Positions 18,223 to 27,194 of a stretch of DNA of 64,000 bases are shown one piece after another. The notes below the pieces were generated by a model, which saw nothing but the letters and a program-made list of their open reading frames with translations, was not told the DNA's origin and searched no databases. The stretch comes from Ochrobactrum sp. BTU1. GTDB taxonomy: Bacteria; Pseudomonadota; Alphaproteobacteria; Rhizobiales; Rhizobiaceae. The position numbers and the translations under genes were made by a program. Within the stretch, counting starts at the first letter, position 1, and each line of letters opens with the position of its first letter. The stretch is from positions 186,001-250,000 of the forward strand of contig CP076357.1 in assembly GCA_018798825.1 (NCBI GenBank), read 5' to 3'.

Positions 18223-18299
18223 TATTTAATCAAGAATGACAATGCGTTGTGTGCTGACAGAGCCTGTTTCCATAGACGCAAGAAGACTGGAGAAATCGC

Positions 18300-19175
18300 G
18301 TGAATCAGGCGAAAAACCAGATAACCCCATGGCTTCTGCTGCTACCGGCTACTGTTTTGCTGGCAGTGTTTACGCATATTCCTGCGGTGATGACATTCAT
18401 CAACAGCTTTTACCAAACGCCGCGCGGTAAGCGCCCCCCGCGCTTTGTCGGGGTTGATCATTATACGACTATGATCAACGATCCAGTTTTCTGGGCAGCT
18501 CTTAAGAACAATGCAATATACGCGCTTGGTACCGTGCCGGCATCCATTGCGCTCGCAATGCTGATGGCGATCATCGTGAATTCGTCGATACGCGGTCGAT
18601 CGTTGATGCGGATGTCATTCTTCATGCCAACCGTGCTGCCGATGATTGCGGTCGCTAATATCTGGCTGTTCTTTTACACACCGGGCTATGGTTTGATCGA
18701 TCAGTTCCTGGGCTTGTTCGGCTTCCACGAAACAAACTGGCTGGGAAATCCTGACACCGTGCTTGGTAGTCTTATGTTGCTCGCCATCTGGAAAGAGGCT
18801 GGGTTCTTTATGATATTTTATCTGGCTGCATTGCAGCAGATCAGCCCGAGCCTGTCCGAAGCAGCGGCGCTTGAAGGCACGGGTCGCTGGTATTTCTTCC
18901 GCCGCGTCACCTTCCCGTTGCTGATGCCAACCACCTTGTTTGTGCTCATCAATGCGGTGATCAACGCGTTCCGTCTGATCGACCATGTCATTGTCATGAC
19001 CCGTGGCGGGCCTGACAATGCCAGCACTTTGTTGCTCTACTACGTCTATAATGTTGCATTCCGTTTCTGGGATACTGCCTACGCATCCGCGTTAACTGTT
19101 GTGCTGCTGCTGGCGCTGGCTGTTATCGCATTCGTCCAGTTCGGAGTTCTTGATCGCAAGGTGCATTACAAATGA
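18300..19175 (+). CDS. ABC transporter permease (UgpA/MalF-like)
   Basis: A 291-residue inner-membrane permease of the CUT1 class with six predicted spans. It begins at GTG behind CTGGAG and shows the LLPATVLLAVFTHIPAVMTF first span and the EAA loop as EAAALEGTGRWYFFRRVTFP. The DHVIVMTRGGPDNAST stretch in the last third is the UgpA/sugar-permease signature. Its stop overlaps the next permease by four bases. Confidence 0.92.
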   Translation: MNQAKNQITPWLLLLPATVLLAVFTHIPAVMTFINSFYQTPRGKRPPRFVGVDHYTTMINDPVFWAALKNNAIYALGTVPASIALAMLMAIIVNSSIRGRSLMRMSFFMPTVLPMIAVANIWLFFYTPGYGLIDQFLGLFGFHETNWLGNPDTVLGSLMLLAIWKEAGFFMIFYLAALQQISPSLSEAAALEGTGRWYFFRRVTFPLLMPTTLFVLINAVINAFRLIDHVIVMTRGGPDNASTLLLYYVYNVAFRFWDTAYASALTVVLLLALAVIAFVQFGVLDRKVHYK

Positions 19176-20014
19176 GTGCAATGACATTACCTCATCAACC
19201 GCGCGAGGTTTCTTTCTGGCGGGCACTTGAAACCTTGGGCTGCTATCTGTTGGGCTTGCTCTGGATTATGCCGTTACTTTATGCTGTTTGGATGGCATTT
19301 CACCCCGCGCAATACGAGGCACGTTTTGATCTCCTTGCCCCATTGACGTTCGATAACTTCACACAGGCTTGGAATGCCGCTCCCTTTGGACGCTACTTTC
19401 TGAATACATTTATGCTGATTACAACAATCCTGATCAGCCAGTTCATTATATGCACGCTTGCGGCCTATGCTTTTGCTCGTTACAATTTTCGCGGCAAAAC
19501 AATTGTCTTCATGCTGGTATTGGTCCAACTGATGATCATGCCTGAAGTGCTACTTGTCGAAAATTACCGGACCATCGCCAAATTGGGACTAGTGGACACA
19601 GTCGTGGCCATGGGGCTTCCCTACATGGCGTCCGCATTCGGCATCTTTTTGCTGCGTCAGACCTTCCTCACTGTTCCCAAAGAACTTGATGATGCGGCGC
19701 GTGTCGAAGGCGCGGGTGCACTCACCACCCTTCTCAAAGTCTATGTGCCATTGGCCAAGCCAATCTATGTCGCCTACGGCTTGGTTTCAGTTAGTTATCA
19801 TTGGAATAATCTCCTCTGGCCGCTGGTTATTACCAACTCAGTTTCTACCCGCCCGCTAACGGTTGGGCTGCAGGTTTTTTCCTCGCCGGATCAAGGCGTA
19901 CAGTGGAGTATCATTTCAGCCGCCGCATTGATGACGTCGGCACCTTTGCTCATCGGATTTCTCTTGTTCCAGCGTCAGTTCGTGCAGAGCTTCATGCGCG
20001 CTGGTATCAAATGA
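19172..20014 (+). CDS. ABC transporter permease (UgpE/MalG-like)
   Basis: A 280-residue inner-membrane permease, partner of the preceding one. The EAA loop reads DDAARVEGAGALTTLLKVYVPLAKP and the late YHWNNLLWPLVI segment is typical of UgpE/MalG. Translation is coupled through an ATGA overlap. It ends the operon; a strong terminator follows about 50 bases later. Confidence 0.92.
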   Translation: MSAMTLPHQPREVSFWRALETLGCYLLGLLWIMPLLYAVWMAFHPAQYEARFDLLAPLTFDNFTQAWNAAPFGRYFLNTFMLITTILISQFIICTLAAYAFARYNFRGKTIVFMLVLVQLMIMPEVLLVENYRTIAKLGLVDTVVAMGLPYMASAFGIFLLRQTFLTVPKELDDAARVEGAGALTTLLKVYVPLAKPIYVAYGLVSVSYHWNNLLWPLVITNSVSTRPLTVGLQVFSSPDQGVQWSIISAAALMTSAPLLIGFLLFQRQFVQSFMRAGIK

Positions 20015-20347
20015 CGCCTGGAAACGGCGTTCATAACGGTGGGAGCAATCCGACCACGACGCTGAACTTACGGCTCATAGCAAAGCCGTAAGTTCTTTGT
20101 TGTTCCTTACGGCTAGTTATTCTGGCTTCGTATTGTTCACTTTGGACTGGCCCGTCTTATTTCCCAATATTGGCCTGTGATGGGAATTGATCAGATATTA
20201 GCAATCCAGCGCCATTTCTCAATAAGAATAGCGAAACGTATCTTCGTTTCATCACGCGAGCCCAGCTTCGAATATCGCGCAGCGAGATCGGTGTCGCTTT
20301 TTATGAAGAACGTCGATGAGTGCAACGAAAAATCAGCTATTTCGCGC
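20015..20347. other. Intergenic region with terminator
   Basis: About 330 bases between convergent units. Apart from the terminator at 20065-20100 nothing coding was recognised. Confidence 0.5.
20065..20100 (+). terminator. Rho-independent terminator of the UgpCBAE-like operon
   Basis: AACTTACGGCT and AGCCGTAAGTT form a perfect 11-bp stem with an 8-base loop, followed by CTTTGTTGTT. Position fits the end of the importer operon. Confidence 0.85.
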
Positions 20348-21253
20348 CTAGCCAATGGTCGAAACTTCCTTAATGAGCCAGTCACGAAAGAGTTGTAGGG
20401 CCGTATTAGAGACGATGTCATCGTGGCTACATATAAATTTGTAGGATTCCTTAGGCTCAAAATACCGCTCGGAGACAATGCAAAGGCTTCCACGCTGCAC
20501 GTCGCTTTCCACGAGTGGCCGATGAGAAAAACCTATGCCTTGCCCGGAGCGAGCAGCCGCCAATAATGTATGTTGATCGTCAAAAAACAGGTTCGAATTC
20601 GCGGGTAGGTCATCATACCCGTTGTGAGCTAACCACTTTTTCCAGTCGCTTACGTCTCTATAGTGCAGCCGAGGAATCTCAGGGTCCAAGAGTAGGTCAT
20701 GTGGGTTCTTCCTACTATCCAGTAACGAAGGGCTGCAGACAGGTACGAGCCTTTCTTTAAGAATTTCAATGTTGTACATACCGGCCGGCGGATGTAGGCA
20801 GTATTTGATCTGAGCATCTTCTCTATCGTGAGCGATGGAATCTATATCGAGATTGTTTAGATGGAGCTGGATGCCTGGATTTTGCTTCAGGAAGCCAGCA
20901 ATCCTGCTGGCTATGACTTCCATTGAAAAGAAGGGGCCAGCACGGACCCGAAGGATTTGGATGTTCTTGTCCTGCCCGATCAACGTCGTAACAGCGCCGA
21001 TTTCGTCGAATGCACGGGCGCAAACTTCGAGCAGCAAGGCGCCTTCGGGCGTTACAGTCACGCCTTTAGGTCCCCGAACAAGCAACTGACAACCCAAAGT
21101 TTGTTCCAAAAGCTTTATTTGATGGCTTACAGCGCCTTGGCTTACTGCAAGCTCTTCTGCAGCGGCGGTAAAGCTCTGACAATGCGAAACTGCTTCGAAA
21201 GCCCGTAGAGCTCTCAAACTTGGTAGCTTTCTTCGTCTCGCTCTTGAAGTCAT
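20348..21253 (-). CDS. LysR family transcriptional regulator (GcvA-like)
   Basis: A 301-residue LysR regulator of the GcvA subgroup: the N terminus LPSLRALRAFEAVSHCQSF and the helix-turn-helix AAAEELAVSQGAVSHQIKLL are characteristic, followed by LVRGPKGVTVTPEG. ATG 21253 is preferred to an upstream frame start at 21316, which would add 21 residues not found in the family. It is divergent from the amino-acid binding protein/racemase operon and is the likely regulator of it; GcvA-type proteins usually sense amino acids or related metabolites. Confidence 0.88.
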   Translation of the reverse strand: MTSRARRRKLPSLRALRAFEAVSHCQSFTAAAEELAVSQGAVSHQIKLLEQTLGCQLLVRGPKGVTVTPEGALLLEVCARAFDEIGAVTTLIGQDKNIQILRVRAGPFFSMEVIASRIAGFLKQNPGIQLHLNNLDIDSIAHDREDAQIKYCLHPPAGMYNIEILKERLVPVCSPSLLDSRKNPHDLLLDPEIPRLHYRDVSDWKKWLAHNGYDDLPANSNLFFDDQHTLLAAARSGQGIGFSHRPLVESDVQRGSLCIVSERYFEPKESYKFICSHDDIVSNTALQLFRDWLIKEVSTIG

Positions 21254-21427
21254 TGCCCTATGAATTTTTCTAATGGCGCTAAATAGTTCTTTTGCATTGA
21301 TTGACATTCGGCACAAGCCTAATCGTCAATCAACAAGAATTCCTTCGCTGCTCGACCTCGCCTGATTTGAGTGGCAACGCACGCCGATGCTGAAGGAGAA
21401 AACAGGGGTTCCAAAGGAGGACGACAG

Positions 21428-22222
21428 TTGCGGAAGCTTCTAAAAATGGGGACTATAGCCGCTCTATTTGCAGTGTGCGGTACCCTTTCAGCTGGTGCTG
21501 AGGAAATACGGATGGGAGCGGAGGGGGCTTATGCACCCTTTAATTATCTGGATCCAAGCGGGCAGTTGAAAGGCTTTGACATTGATGTTGGCAATGCGAT
21601 TTGTGAAAAATTAAAAGCCAATTGCGTATGGAGCGCCAACGAATGGAGCGGGATTATTCCAGCGCTTCAGTCAAAGAAGTTTGACGTTATGGCCTCATCG
21701 ATGGCGATTACTGAATCACGTATGCAGCAGGTCAGCTTCTCTAATCCCTATTACTACAACACCATGCGGTTCGTTGCTTTGAAGGAACTTGGCCTGAAGG
21801 ACGTCACACCGGAAGGTGCGAAGGGTAAAGTTATTGGTACGCAAACCGGCTCCGTTGCAGTTGATGCGTTGCAGCGTTTTTTTCCCGATAATGAGGTGAA
21901 GCTCTATCCGACTTTGGAAGAGGCTTTCTTGGACATTGAAAACGGCCGTATCGACCTGTTGCTTGAATCCAAATTTGCGCTGAGCGACTGGATTAAGAAA
22001 GGGGCCGATTGCTGCGAATTTGTCGGTGACGAATTCCTTCTGGACGGTACTGTGGGTGCCGGAATGGCTTTCCGCAAAGATGATGACGAACTGCGCACAC
22101 GCGTCAACAAGGCGCTTACAGAGATTATCGCGGACGGAAGTTACGACAAGATCAGTGCCAAGTACTTTGATTTCGACATTCGGGAGAAGCCGAAATTCGC
22201 GAGTGAGATATTCGGGAAGTAG
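21428..22222 (+). CDS. Amino acid ABC transporter substrate-binding protein (SBP family 3), orphan
   Basis: A 264-residue periplasmic binding protein. The start is TTG 21428, chosen because AAGGAGG ends seven bases before it and the product then has a clean signal peptide (residues 1-24, ending LSAGAEE). The mature part has EGAYAPFNYLDPSGQLKGFD, the family 3 signature close to lysine/arginine/ornithine and polar amino-acid proteins, and two Cys pairs. No permease or ATPase gene lies nearby, so it must borrow membrane components from another importer. It begins the operon carrying MlrC-like, racemase and acyltransferase genes. Confidence 0.88.
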   Translation: MRKLLKMGTIAALFAVCGTLSAGAEEIRMGAEGAYAPFNYLDPSGQLKGFDIDVGNAICEKLKANCVWSANEWSGIIPALQSKKFDVMASSMAITESRMQQVSFSNPYYYNTMRFVALKELGLKDVTPEGAKGKVIGTQTGSVAVDALQRFFPDNEVKLYPTLEEAFLDIENGRIDLLLESKFALSDWIKKGADCCEFVGDEFLLDGTVGAGMAFRKDDDELRTRVNKALTEIIADGSYDKISAKYFDFDIREKPKFASEIFGK

Positions 22223-22360
22223 TCCGTTGCTTCCCCGTGCACCTGATTCAAAACACCACATTGGCTCAGGTGCGCGCGACTCACTGCTAATATTTTGGCC
22301 GGCCGCTATTTCGTTACGACGGAATGCGATTGGTATTCACTAGAGAAGAAAGAGCGCTCC

Positions 22361-23860
22361 GTGTCCTATCGTGTTGCGATCATCGAACTCATCAATGAAA
22401 GTAATACATTCACGCAAAATCGCACGAGCATCAGCGATTTCCGTGCATCGCATTATTTCAAGGGCGATGAAATCCCATCTAATTTCCGAGGCACCGGTTC
22501 TGAGGTCGGTGGCGCGATAGCGGTTGCGGAAGAGAAGGGGTGGGCGCCCGTTTACATCGTCGCAGCCCATGCGGAGCCAAATGGGCCGGTTCTTGAAACT
22601 GCTCGGTTCGAAATTACCGAGGAATGTCTGCGTCGATTAAAAGAAGCGGGGCCATTAGACGGCATATTTGTTGCTCTGCACGGTGCAATGGTAACGGAGA
22701 CAGATCAGGACGGCGACAGTCAGTTCCTACGGGAAATCCGGTCTTTAGTAGGGCACAATGTTCCTATCGCTATCACCCTTGACCTTCACGCGAACATTTT
22801 CGATGAGTTGGCTGATCTTGTACAGATCGCGGTTTCATTCCGGACTTATCCTCATATTGATATGAAAGATGTTGGGGCCGAAGCCTGTGCGCTGTTGGAC
22901 CGAACGATGAGGGGCGAAATCGAGCCTGTCCTCGCCATTTCGCGTCCCCCAATGCTTCTGGGTTGTGACGATGGGCGCACCACAGATAATGGGCCAATGT
23001 GTCGTCTGCTCGAAAGTGCTGATCGAGAAATGCAGCAACTAGGCATCCTGAATGTAGCGATCAATGCTGGTTTCACTGATGCCGATGTTTGGGCGGCTGG
23101 GCCGAGCGTTATCGTGACTTTCGACCAAAAGGTCGTCGAACAGAAAGCCGCTTTTGAGGTTGCCAGCAGGGTATGCGACGAGATCTGGTCCTATAAAGAT
23201 CAGTGGTCTCAGCCAGTGCCACTAAATGAATGTATCCGGCAACTTGACGAGGCCCGGGGCATTGAGGGGACTGTTGTCGTTGCTGATTTTTCCGATAACC
23301 CAGGATCGGGCGCTTACAGCGATTGCACCGCACTCATTGCGGCCATGCTCGAGGCCGGTGTGACGAATGCTGCTGCTGGCGCTCTTCTCGATCCTGAGGC
23401 GGTGGCTGAGATCGCAACCAGTGCGATAGGAGAGACTGTAACCGTAACGATTGGCGGCAAATCGGACCCATCTATTGGCGGTGGTCCCTTGACTGTGACC
23501 GGCCGCGTTATGTCCATCCGCGATGGTAGCTTCGTGTTTGAGGGGCCGATGTTTACTGGTTTACCCGGAACGACAGGGAAGGCGGTGTGCCTGCGTGTGG
23601 ACGGGATCGATATCATGATCGTGTCGGAGCGTATGCAGATGCTTGATCAGAACATTTTTCGTATCGTTGGCATCGAGCCAAAGGACAAGTCTGTTCTGGC
23701 GGTTAAGTCAATGCAGCATTTCAAAGGCGCCTTCGGTCCGATTGCAACGCGGATCATCGTAACTGATGCAGGTGGTTTGAGTTCGCCTGATTTATCAAGA
23801 CGAGCTTATTCCAGGTTAAGGCGTCCTGTTTTTCCGTTGGATACATTGCCTGAGCAGTAA
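22361..23860 (+). CDS. M81 family metallopeptidase (microcystinase MlrC-like)
   Basis: A 499-residue cytosolic enzyme of the MlrC/DUF1485 family. The N-terminal domain begins YRVAIIELINESNTF, with later FVALHGAMVTE and ITLDLHANI that hold Asp and His residues of the zinc site, and the C-terminal MlrC_C domain has VVADFSDNPGSGAYSD and RVDGIDIMIVSERMQ. Known MlrC cleaves linear microcystin peptides; most family members sit in amino-acid or peptide catabolic operons with unknown substrates. GTG 22361 is preferred because the family N terminus starts there. Here it probably removes an acyl group or cleaves a small peptide in concert with the racemase downstream. Confidence 0.85.
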   Translation: MSYRVAIIELINESNTFTQNRTSISDFRASHYFKGDEIPSNFRGTGSEVGGAIAVAEEKGWAPVYIVAAHAEPNGPVLETARFEITEECLRRLKEAGPLDGIFVALHGAMVTETDQDGDSQFLREIRSLVGHNVPIAITLDLHANIFDELADLVQIAVSFRTYPHIDMKDVGAEACALLDRTMRGEIEPVLAISRPPMLLGCDDGRTTDNGPMCRLLESADREMQQLGILNVAINAGFTDADVWAAGPSVIVTFDQKVVEQKAAFEVASRVCDEIWSYKDQWSQPVPLNECIRQLDEARGIEGTVVVADFSDNPGSGAYSDCTALIAAMLEAGVTNAAAGALLDPEAVAEIATSAIGETVTVTIGGKSDPSIGGGPLTVTGRVMSIRDGSFVFEGPMFTGLPGTTGKAVCLRVDGIDIMIVSERMQMLDQNIFRIVGIEPKDKSVLAVKSMQHFKGAFGPIATRIIVTDAGGLSSPDLSRRAYSRLRRPVFPLDTLPEQ

Positions 23861-23994
23861 CACACGTGGTGCTGAGGCAGCATCTCATTTTAGACATTGA
23901 TCTGGATATTCCGGTTGAGCGGAACAGTTAGGATGACGTTTCGCATCGCTAAACTTCGCTCCAGATCGGTCTTTGGGCCATGGATGGAGGACCG

Positions 23995-25128
23995 ATGACG
24001 ACATCGCCAATTTTTGCCGGACTGACAATCGAAGCTGCCGAAATACGGATCATACGGCTGCCGCTACTTGTGCCTTTTGTGATTTCAACCGGAACAATGA
24101 CCGAAAAGGTCATTCCAATCCTCACGTTACGAGCCGGCGGCCTCAACGGCTACGCTGAAGGTGTGATGGATCCATTTCCAGATTATCTGGAGGAAACTAT
24201 TGCCGGCTCCGTGTCGTTCTTGCGCGATGTCCTGCTGCCTCAGATTGTTGGAAAGCGCTTCGCTAGCCCGGCGGATCTTTTAAAAGTGCTTGATCCATGG
24301 CGCGGACACAGAATGAGCAAAGCAATGGTAGAGATGGCCTTGTGGGATCTGTGGTCCAAAGCACTCAACCTGCCTTTGAGTGTCGCGTTGGGTGGCGTGC
24401 GAGATTCTGTCGAGGTGGGCGTTAGCATCGGGATTGCCGATATTGCAACGACCATCGAGCGGGTCGCAGTTTCACTCGATGACGGTTACAAGCGCGTTAA
24501 GTTGAAGATCAAACGTGGGCACGATCTTGCCTTGGTAAAGGCGGTGCGAGAGAATTTTCCTGAGGCGCACCTAACTGTCGACGCCAACACTGCTTATCGG
24601 CTTTCCGATCTGCCGCTCCTTAAGGCGATGGATGCTTTCGCGCTTGACTACATTGAACAGCCGCTGGCGTTCGACGATATTACCGATCATGTGAAAGTTC
24701 AGGAAAAGCTGGTGACGGCTATCTGCCTGGATGAGAGTATTCGTTCTTCAGCAGATGTGCGCAAGGCGCTTGTAGCGGGCGCATGCCGTGTCATCAACAT
24801 CAAAGTGGGGCGTGTCGGTGGCCACAGCGCCTCCCGCGCAATTCACGATGTTTGTGCAGCGTTCGACGTGCCTGTCTGGTGCGGCGGAATGCTTGAGGCA
24901 GGTATTGGTCGGGCACATAATATTCACCTGTCGACGCTGCAAAATTTTAGCAAGCCGGGAGATACATCCTCTGCAAGCCGCTACTTCCCGCGGGATATCG
25001 TCAATGAGCCGCTGGAGGCAGAAAATGGATGCATGGCCGTTCCCAAGAACGGTCCGGGTATCGGAGTGACGCTGGATCACCAATTTCTTGATACCGTTAC
25101 CAGCCATCGTGAGGATTTCCGCGCATGA
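23995..25128 (+). CDS. Enolase-superfamily N-acylamino acid racemase / dipeptide epimerase-like protein
   Basis: A 377-residue muconate-lactonizing subgroup enzyme. Catalytic and metal residues are all visible: the KxK pair K169-L-K171, metal ligands D196 (VDANTAYR), E221 (DYIEQPL) and D246 (CLDESI), and the opposite base K270 (INIKVGRVGG). This set matches o-succinylbenzoate synthase/N-succinylamino acid racemase rather than mandelate racemase. GGAGG is four bases before the chosen ATG. The GNAT gene overlaps its stop by four bases, an association known for N-succinylamino acid racemases working in D- to L-amino-acid conversion. No menaquinone genes are near, so a racemase role is favoured. 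Confidence 0.85.
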   Translation: MTTSPIFAGLTIEAAEIRIIRLPLLVPFVISTGTMTEKVIPILTLRAGGLNGYAEGVMDPFPDYLEETIAGSVSFLRDVLLPQIVGKRFASPADLLKVLDPWRGHRMSKAMVEMALWDLWSKALNLPLSVALGGVRDSVEVGVSIGIADIATTIERVAVSLDDGYKRVKLKIKRGHDLALVKAVRENFPEAHLTVDANTAYRLSDLPLLKAMDAFALDYIEQPLAFDDITDHVKVQEKLVTAICLDESIRSSADVRKALVAGACRVINIKVGRVGGHSASRAIHDVCAAFDVPVWCGGMLEAGIGRAHNIHLSTLQNFSKPGDTSSASRYFPRDIVNEPLEAENGCMAVPKNGPGIGVTLDHQFLDTVTSHREDFRA

Positions 25129-25829
25129 GCGACGTGTTAATCCGTGAGCTCGACTCTATTGCAGAGATGAAAGTTTCCGAGGAAGTGCAAAGGCTGGTTT
25201 GGGGTGAGGACGACCCTGTCGACGCTTCCGATCTGCTGCTTGCCATTCAGCATGAAGGCGGTCTTGTCGCGGGAGCATTCTCCGGTCAAAAGATGGTAGG
25301 TTTCCTCTTTGGTTTTCCAAGTTTGACAGCGGGTATTCAGCATTCTCATCGCCTGGCTGTACTACCGGAAGCCAGAGGTTTAAAAATCGGAGCTCAAATG
25401 AAATGGTTCCAGCGCAATTGGTGCCTTTCACGAGGCATCACTCATGTCCGCTGGACCTATGATCCGATCCGGGCAGTCAATGCCAAGCTGAATATTGCAA
25501 GGCTGGGCGGCACTTCGTCTACTTACCACGTCAATTATTACGGTCCGATGGTAGGTATCAATTCCGGTTTGCCGTCCGACAGAATAGTTGTCGACTGGCA
25601 GTTAGACGATCCGGATGTAGAAGCGCGATTCCATGACCAGACAGTTCATTATCCGGCTGATGCTCGACGTGTGAAAATTCCGGCTGACATTGATCATCTA
25701 CTCGCCCATGACCGGTCAGCTGCCATGAGCGAAAGGCTGTTGTTGCGTCAAGAGCTGTTAACGGCCTTCAACGAAGGAAAGCGCATTGTCGGCTTCGATC
25801 CCCGAAAAGCTGATTACTTGTTGCTTTGA
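25125..25829 (+). CDS. GNAT-type N-acyltransferase (racemase-associated)
   Basis: A 234-residue predicted acyltransferase of the family often annotated as predicted GNAT acetyltransferase COG3375. It shows the acyl-CoA site region LAVLPEARGLKIGAQMKW, then ITHVRWTYDPIRAVNAKLN, followed by LGGTSSTYHVNYYG, which are recurrent in this family. The ATGA overlap with the racemase indicates coupled translation. In the Geobacillus N-succinylamino-acid racemase system a GNAT succinylates D-amino acids before racemisation; the same role is inferred here. Confidence 0.8.
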   Translation: MSDVLIRELDSIAEMKVSEEVQRLVWGEDDPVDASDLLLAIQHEGGLVAGAFSGQKMVGFLFGFPSLTAGIQHSHRLAVLPEARGLKIGAQMKWFQRNWCLSRGITHVRWTYDPIRAVNAKLNIARLGGTSSTYHVNYYGPMVGINSGLPSDRIVVDWQLDDPDVEARFHDQTVHYPADARRVKIPADIDHLLAHDRSAAMSERLLLRQELLTAFNEGKRIVGFDPRKADYLLL

Positions 25830-26169
25830 AGCCGGAAGCTCAATTTTCAAATGATGGGGATGCAACTGCGCTTCTTGACAACAATCATGTCAGAGCGTCT
25901 ATGATCGGTCTTAAACTGCTCTCCAAGGACTTCCGGCGGGATGACATAGATCATTTTGCACTCTCGGCTCCTTTTGAAGGCCTATCAAGCTGATATAGCA
26001 CTCGTTTTCAAGTCGATCTAAACTGAACATGAACGATGTTGTATGCAACGCGTAATTGCGCGGTTCTCGAGACGCTTTTAGTTAATTACATGGATTGGTC
26101 GTTCTCAATTAAATGGGAAAGTAGGTCAGTACCCTATTATTTCCGCGATTGCTCGGGTAGGAATTCGTC
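25830..26169. other. Intergenic region before a LysR gene
   Basis: About 340 bases, comparatively AT-rich. No gene, strong hairpin or repeat was recognised. It presumably holds the promoter of the LysR gene at 26170. Confidence 0.4.
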
Positions 26170-27078
26170 ATGGACACATTTAACGTCATGCGTACCTTTC
26201 GACGCATTGTAGAGATTGGCGGACTGGCTAAAGCAGCGGAAGATTTGGGCATATCTCCTGCTGGCCTAAGCAAGCAGTTGCGTGCGCTGGAGGCGCATTT
26301 GGATACAGTTCTTATTCAGCGCACCACACGCAGTATGAGCCTCACCGAAACAGGCCGTACCTACTATGCTGAGTGCTGCCGGTTATTGGATGAATTGGAA
26401 ACGCTGGAACGTTCTGTAAAGCAGCAATCGGACCGCGTGACTGGTAAGTTGCGGGTCAATGCACCGTTGTCTTTTGCGCTGAGTGTCCTGTCACCGCTAA
26501 TCGCGGATTTTCTTCTGAAATATCCGGATTTGACGCTTGAACTGGTAATGGAAGATCGACTTGTTGATGCTGTTTCCCACGGGTTTGATGTGTCAATTCG
26601 ATTGCGCGCTGGCCTAGAGGATTCCACACTTATTGCTCGTCGTCTTGCGACTATTGAGCAGAAGTTATGTGCTTCTACGAGCTATGTTAGAAAATACGGA
26701 GAGCCAATTACGCTTAGCGATTTGAAAAAGCATAAAATGATCAGTTACAGTTTGGCGCATACGCCGGGCGTCGTTCTTGAGGACAAGCCAGACGGCAATC
26801 CACAAAATCCAAACGGAGTGTTGTTTTACGGAGAATACAGCGAAGTCAACAACAGTCTTATGTTGCGTGATCTCCTGATTGCAGGGCTTGGGATTGGTGC
26901 ACTGCCTTCATTTCTGGCTGATCCTGCAATTGAGGCAGGGCAATTACAACGCGTATTGCCATCAATCGTCAACGAACACCGTCACATCTATGCGGTTTAT
27001 CCGACCAACAGGCATTTACAGCCAAAGGTTAAAGCGTTTGTTGAATATCTGGCGGCTCGATTACCCTCGATTATTTAA
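26170..27078 (+). CDS. LysR family transcriptional regulator
   Basis: A 302-residue LysR protein of the subgroup with N-terminal MDTFNVMRTFRRIVEIGGLA and helix-turn-helix AAEDLGISPAGLSKQLRALE. The conserved RTTRSMSLTETG stretch and the ligand domain with LRVNAPLSFALSVLSPL place it in the CrgA-like group. TAGGA precedes the ATG. It is transcribed in the same direction as the following DsbA-like and cyclase genes, with 116 bases between, and is their probable regulator. Confidence 0.9.
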   Translation: MDTFNVMRTFRRIVEIGGLAKAAEDLGISPAGLSKQLRALEAHLDTVLIQRTTRSMSLTETGRTYYAECCRLLDELETLERSVKQQSDRVTGKLRVNAPLSFALSVLSPLIADFLLKYPDLTLELVMEDRLVDAVSHGFDVSIRLRAGLEDSTLIARRLATIEQKLCASTSYVRKYGEPITLSDLKKHKMISYSLAHTPGVVLEDKPDGNPQNPNGVLFYGEYSEVNNSLMLRDLLIAGLGIGALPSFLADPAIEAGQLQRVLPSIVNEHRHIYAVYPTNRHLQPKVKAFVEYLAARLPSII

Positions 27079-27194
27079 CGATGAAGCCTGATAGGTCATT
27101 TCTGAACCCAGAGTAAAAACTGTCTGCACTGCCACATACTTATTCCCGGTCGATCGGGAGGCTATCGTGATGTCTGAAATACAAGGACAGCACA

